Of a stretch of DNA of 64,000 nt, positions 62,088 through 64,000 are shown one piece after another. The notes under the pieces were generated by a model. It was not told the DNA's origin. It did not search any database and saw only the letters and a list, made by a program, of their open reading frames with translations. Origin of the DNA: Baylisascaris procyonis (taxonomy: Eukaryota; Nematoda; Chromadorea; Rhabditida; Ascarididae); the NCBI GenBank assembly GCA_037389465.1, contig JAZARR010000171.1, positions 2,604,001 through 2,668,000 on the forward strand, given 5' to 3'. The first letter of the stretch is position 1; every line of letters begins with the position of its first letter. The position numbers and the translations under genes were made by a program.

Positions 62088-62555
62088 TCACTTAACGGTA
62101 GTCAGCTGTGCTTCAATATCGCTCTTATCAAGGTCATATAGAGGTAGACGCATTTTGAATTCACTCAGATTATGCACACAATTCATTCCACGCATTTCAC
62201 GCTGAAAATATGAATCCATTCAATATGCTTAGACACTATTACCATCAGCACTTCTTCGTATCGGCAAAAGAATTTATTGTAAATTGCTACAATAGATTTG
62301 TCGGTATTTCGTACATTCTTCAACACAATTCCACCCATATAGAAGTACGGCGGAATTTGTATAGCGATAGAGTATTGAATATCAAAAATTTTAGTTGTAG
62401 AGCAAAGGAGAGAATAGCATCTTAAAATATGGTGCCAAACGGATGAATATTGTTGTACTAGGAAGAAAATGCAGTCAAAAGTTGGCTACAAATGTCAGCA
62501 TTCTATTTCGTATATGCTTCTCAGCGACCGTTGCTCATTGTGCGGTACAAGCGAT

Positions 62556-62612
<57 letters not shown>

Positions 62613-64000
62613 GATCCCAAAAAACTGTCCGAATAATGCCCCATCATAATGTTGATGGATCTCGATGCTACAGTTATTGAAAATAATCAATGAAAAGGAG
62701 AGGAAACTTATACTCTCCACAAATCTTTGCCTCTCCAAAGGTATCTTATTTCCCCTCCACCCAACAAATAAGCACCCCTCAATCTCCAAATCCCACATAC
62801 AAAGGCAAACCATCTCCCTCTCAGTTTACAAGGTTTCGAAGCTTCGAACTTAAAACTGGAGATCAAGAAAGAAGTTTGTGTGGGAATCTTCTTATGAAGT
62901 CACAACGAACGCCCACTTCCTCTCATTCATCACCTGTGATAAGATCAAATCACTAACCAATGTGATACCAACAGTGGTGCAGAACTTGTTCATTTCTGCA
63001 TCGATATCACATTCAGGTGGCCCATCACAAAGTTCGGATCGCACAAGAACGTGCAGCACTTTCCGTCCCGCTGCATTATGACAAACCCACTGATCGTAGA
63101 ATTCAATCAACTCTTTTTTCGATAGTTTTCGTATTATACCCACTTCCACCTCATCTGCAAACCAACAATACTGTTGCCAACGCCTTCAACATCCTTCAAC
63201 ACTATTAATTAACCTATATTTATTACCATTATTTGTTTTCACCAATTAACTTCGACTTATATCATTGCTGTTCAATAAAAACTGTTCAATAATAGAAGGT
63301 GAGACCATTAGCAAAAAAAGGACTAAAAGCGACTATCGAGCACAGCTGAAAGAAGAAAAAAAATCAAACGAGAGAGTGGAAATGTTAAGTTCTTATTAAA
63401 CAAACAAAGAAATACATAAACGTTCATGAAACCTGCTATCAAATATTGGAGGCGACCCATTAAAGATGGAGGGGGGGGGGGAGTTAAGAACGGAGAGAAT
63501 CCAATACCTAAACGAAGTTTTACGAACTTCTTTAGAAATCAGTGCAAAAAAGAATTTTTGGCCATGTCATGAACATAGCAGCCACGAGACAACTTTTTCT
63601 ACTGTTTTCATATTACGGCTAGTTCTATCTCAACTGTAAACCAGCAACACAACCAAAACGGGTTTTCCATAGCCATTATCTTTCAATCCACTTCTCCATG
63701 GTGAACATTTTATTCATTTGCTTCAACTGAAATACCTCTGTTAAATTGATAGGAACGATCGGTTACTTCTTTCCAATATTTATCAGTAAGAAGTTTCAAC
63801 TTCTTTGGTTTCTCTAAACGTTTTGTGGCAACCGATTCCATATGCGATCGCAACTCTTCATCGCTCATTTTCTCCATCACTTTCTGCAACCAGAAAAAGA
63901 CATCGAGGAAAATTTCGAAGCCAGCCCTGTCCTCGATTCTGAACTCCTTTGTTGATAGATTCTTACCTACTCCCCTTCCCCTACCTCTCTTGTCCGTTCG
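62088..64000 (-). CDS. Insulysin-like M16 zinc metallopeptidase, C-terminal part
   Basis: The 5' part is cut off by the window edge. Three exons are visible: 63883-63736, 63154-62958 and 62201-62088 (TGA), with phases 0, 1 and 0 agreeing. The first reads MEKMSDEELRSHMESVATKR, LEKPKKL and DKYWKEVTDRSYQFNR, matching the human insulin-degrading enzyme pattern of RRLDKPKKL, KYWGEI and YNFDR. The second has KLSKKELIEFYDQWV and RKVLHVLVRSE, as in LTKEDIIKFY and HKVSVHVLA. The last has NLSEFKMRLPLYDL, as in NMTEFKRGLPLFPL. These are the closing helices and strands of the fourth M16 domain. The catalytic HxxEH lies upstream, outside the window, so activity cannot be judged. The end is TTVK, not a peroxisomal signal. 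Confidence 0.9.
62559..62611. repeat. (TA)n microsatellite in insulysin intron
   Basis: A TA tract of about 52 bp between the last two insulysin exons. Confidence 0.95.

Overview
This is a eukaryotic window, most likely from a parasitic nematode, probably clade V (strongylid or hookworm-like). The reasons are low GC, small exons separated by short AT-rich introns, acceptors of the tttcag/tttgcag type, many long (TA)n microsatellites, a secreted protein with several C-type lectin domains, and non-LTR retrotransposon remnants. No bacterial-type gene layout is present. Genes are sparse. Most were rebuilt by joining exons whose splice phases agree and whose joined product resembles a known family. 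The species assignment is an inference.

Layout. 0.9-5.3 kb (+): single-pass membrane protein with a Thr/Ser-rich mucin-like ectodomain. 7.1-7.3 kb (-): candidate terminal exon of an unrecognised gene. 10.7-16.6 kb (-): WD40 protein of the ERCC8/CSA family (transcription-coupled repair), with a LINE 3' end lying antisense in its last intron. 17-22 kb: intergenic, with an SL1-like 24-mer, a 24-bp palindrome and a GC-richer repeat-like block. 22.7-30.0 kb (-): complete nine-exon secreted lectin with three C-type lectin domains. 30-34 kb: intergenic, with a diverged ~31-nt tandem repeat. 34.3-34.5 kb (-): terminal exon of an Asn-rich protein. 35.0-36.7 kb (-): tandem array of 12 tRNA-Thr genes and pseudogenes carrying three different anticodons. 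39.9-47.0 kb (+): cytosolic type I L-asparaginase in ten exons. 48.5-49.6 kb (+): orphan membrane exon, then a frame-broken LINE fragment bounded by (TA)n. 52.0-53.2 kb (-): last two exons of an unrecognised helical protein with a hydrophobic tail. 54.3-57.0 kb (-): small secreted helical protein. 62.1-64.0 kb (-): last three exons of an insulysin-like M16 metallopeptidase that continues past the right edge.

The genes do not form a pathway or an operon. Housekeeping genes (ERCC8, asparaginase, insulysin) alternate with secreted or surface genes of the kind parasites often expand (lectin, mucin-like protein, small secreted protein). The least ordinary parts are the tRNA-Thr array with anticodon switching, the two (TA)n loci with duplicated flanks, the two GC-AG introns, and the SL1-like sequence. 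I did not see a convincing wholly new biological system.
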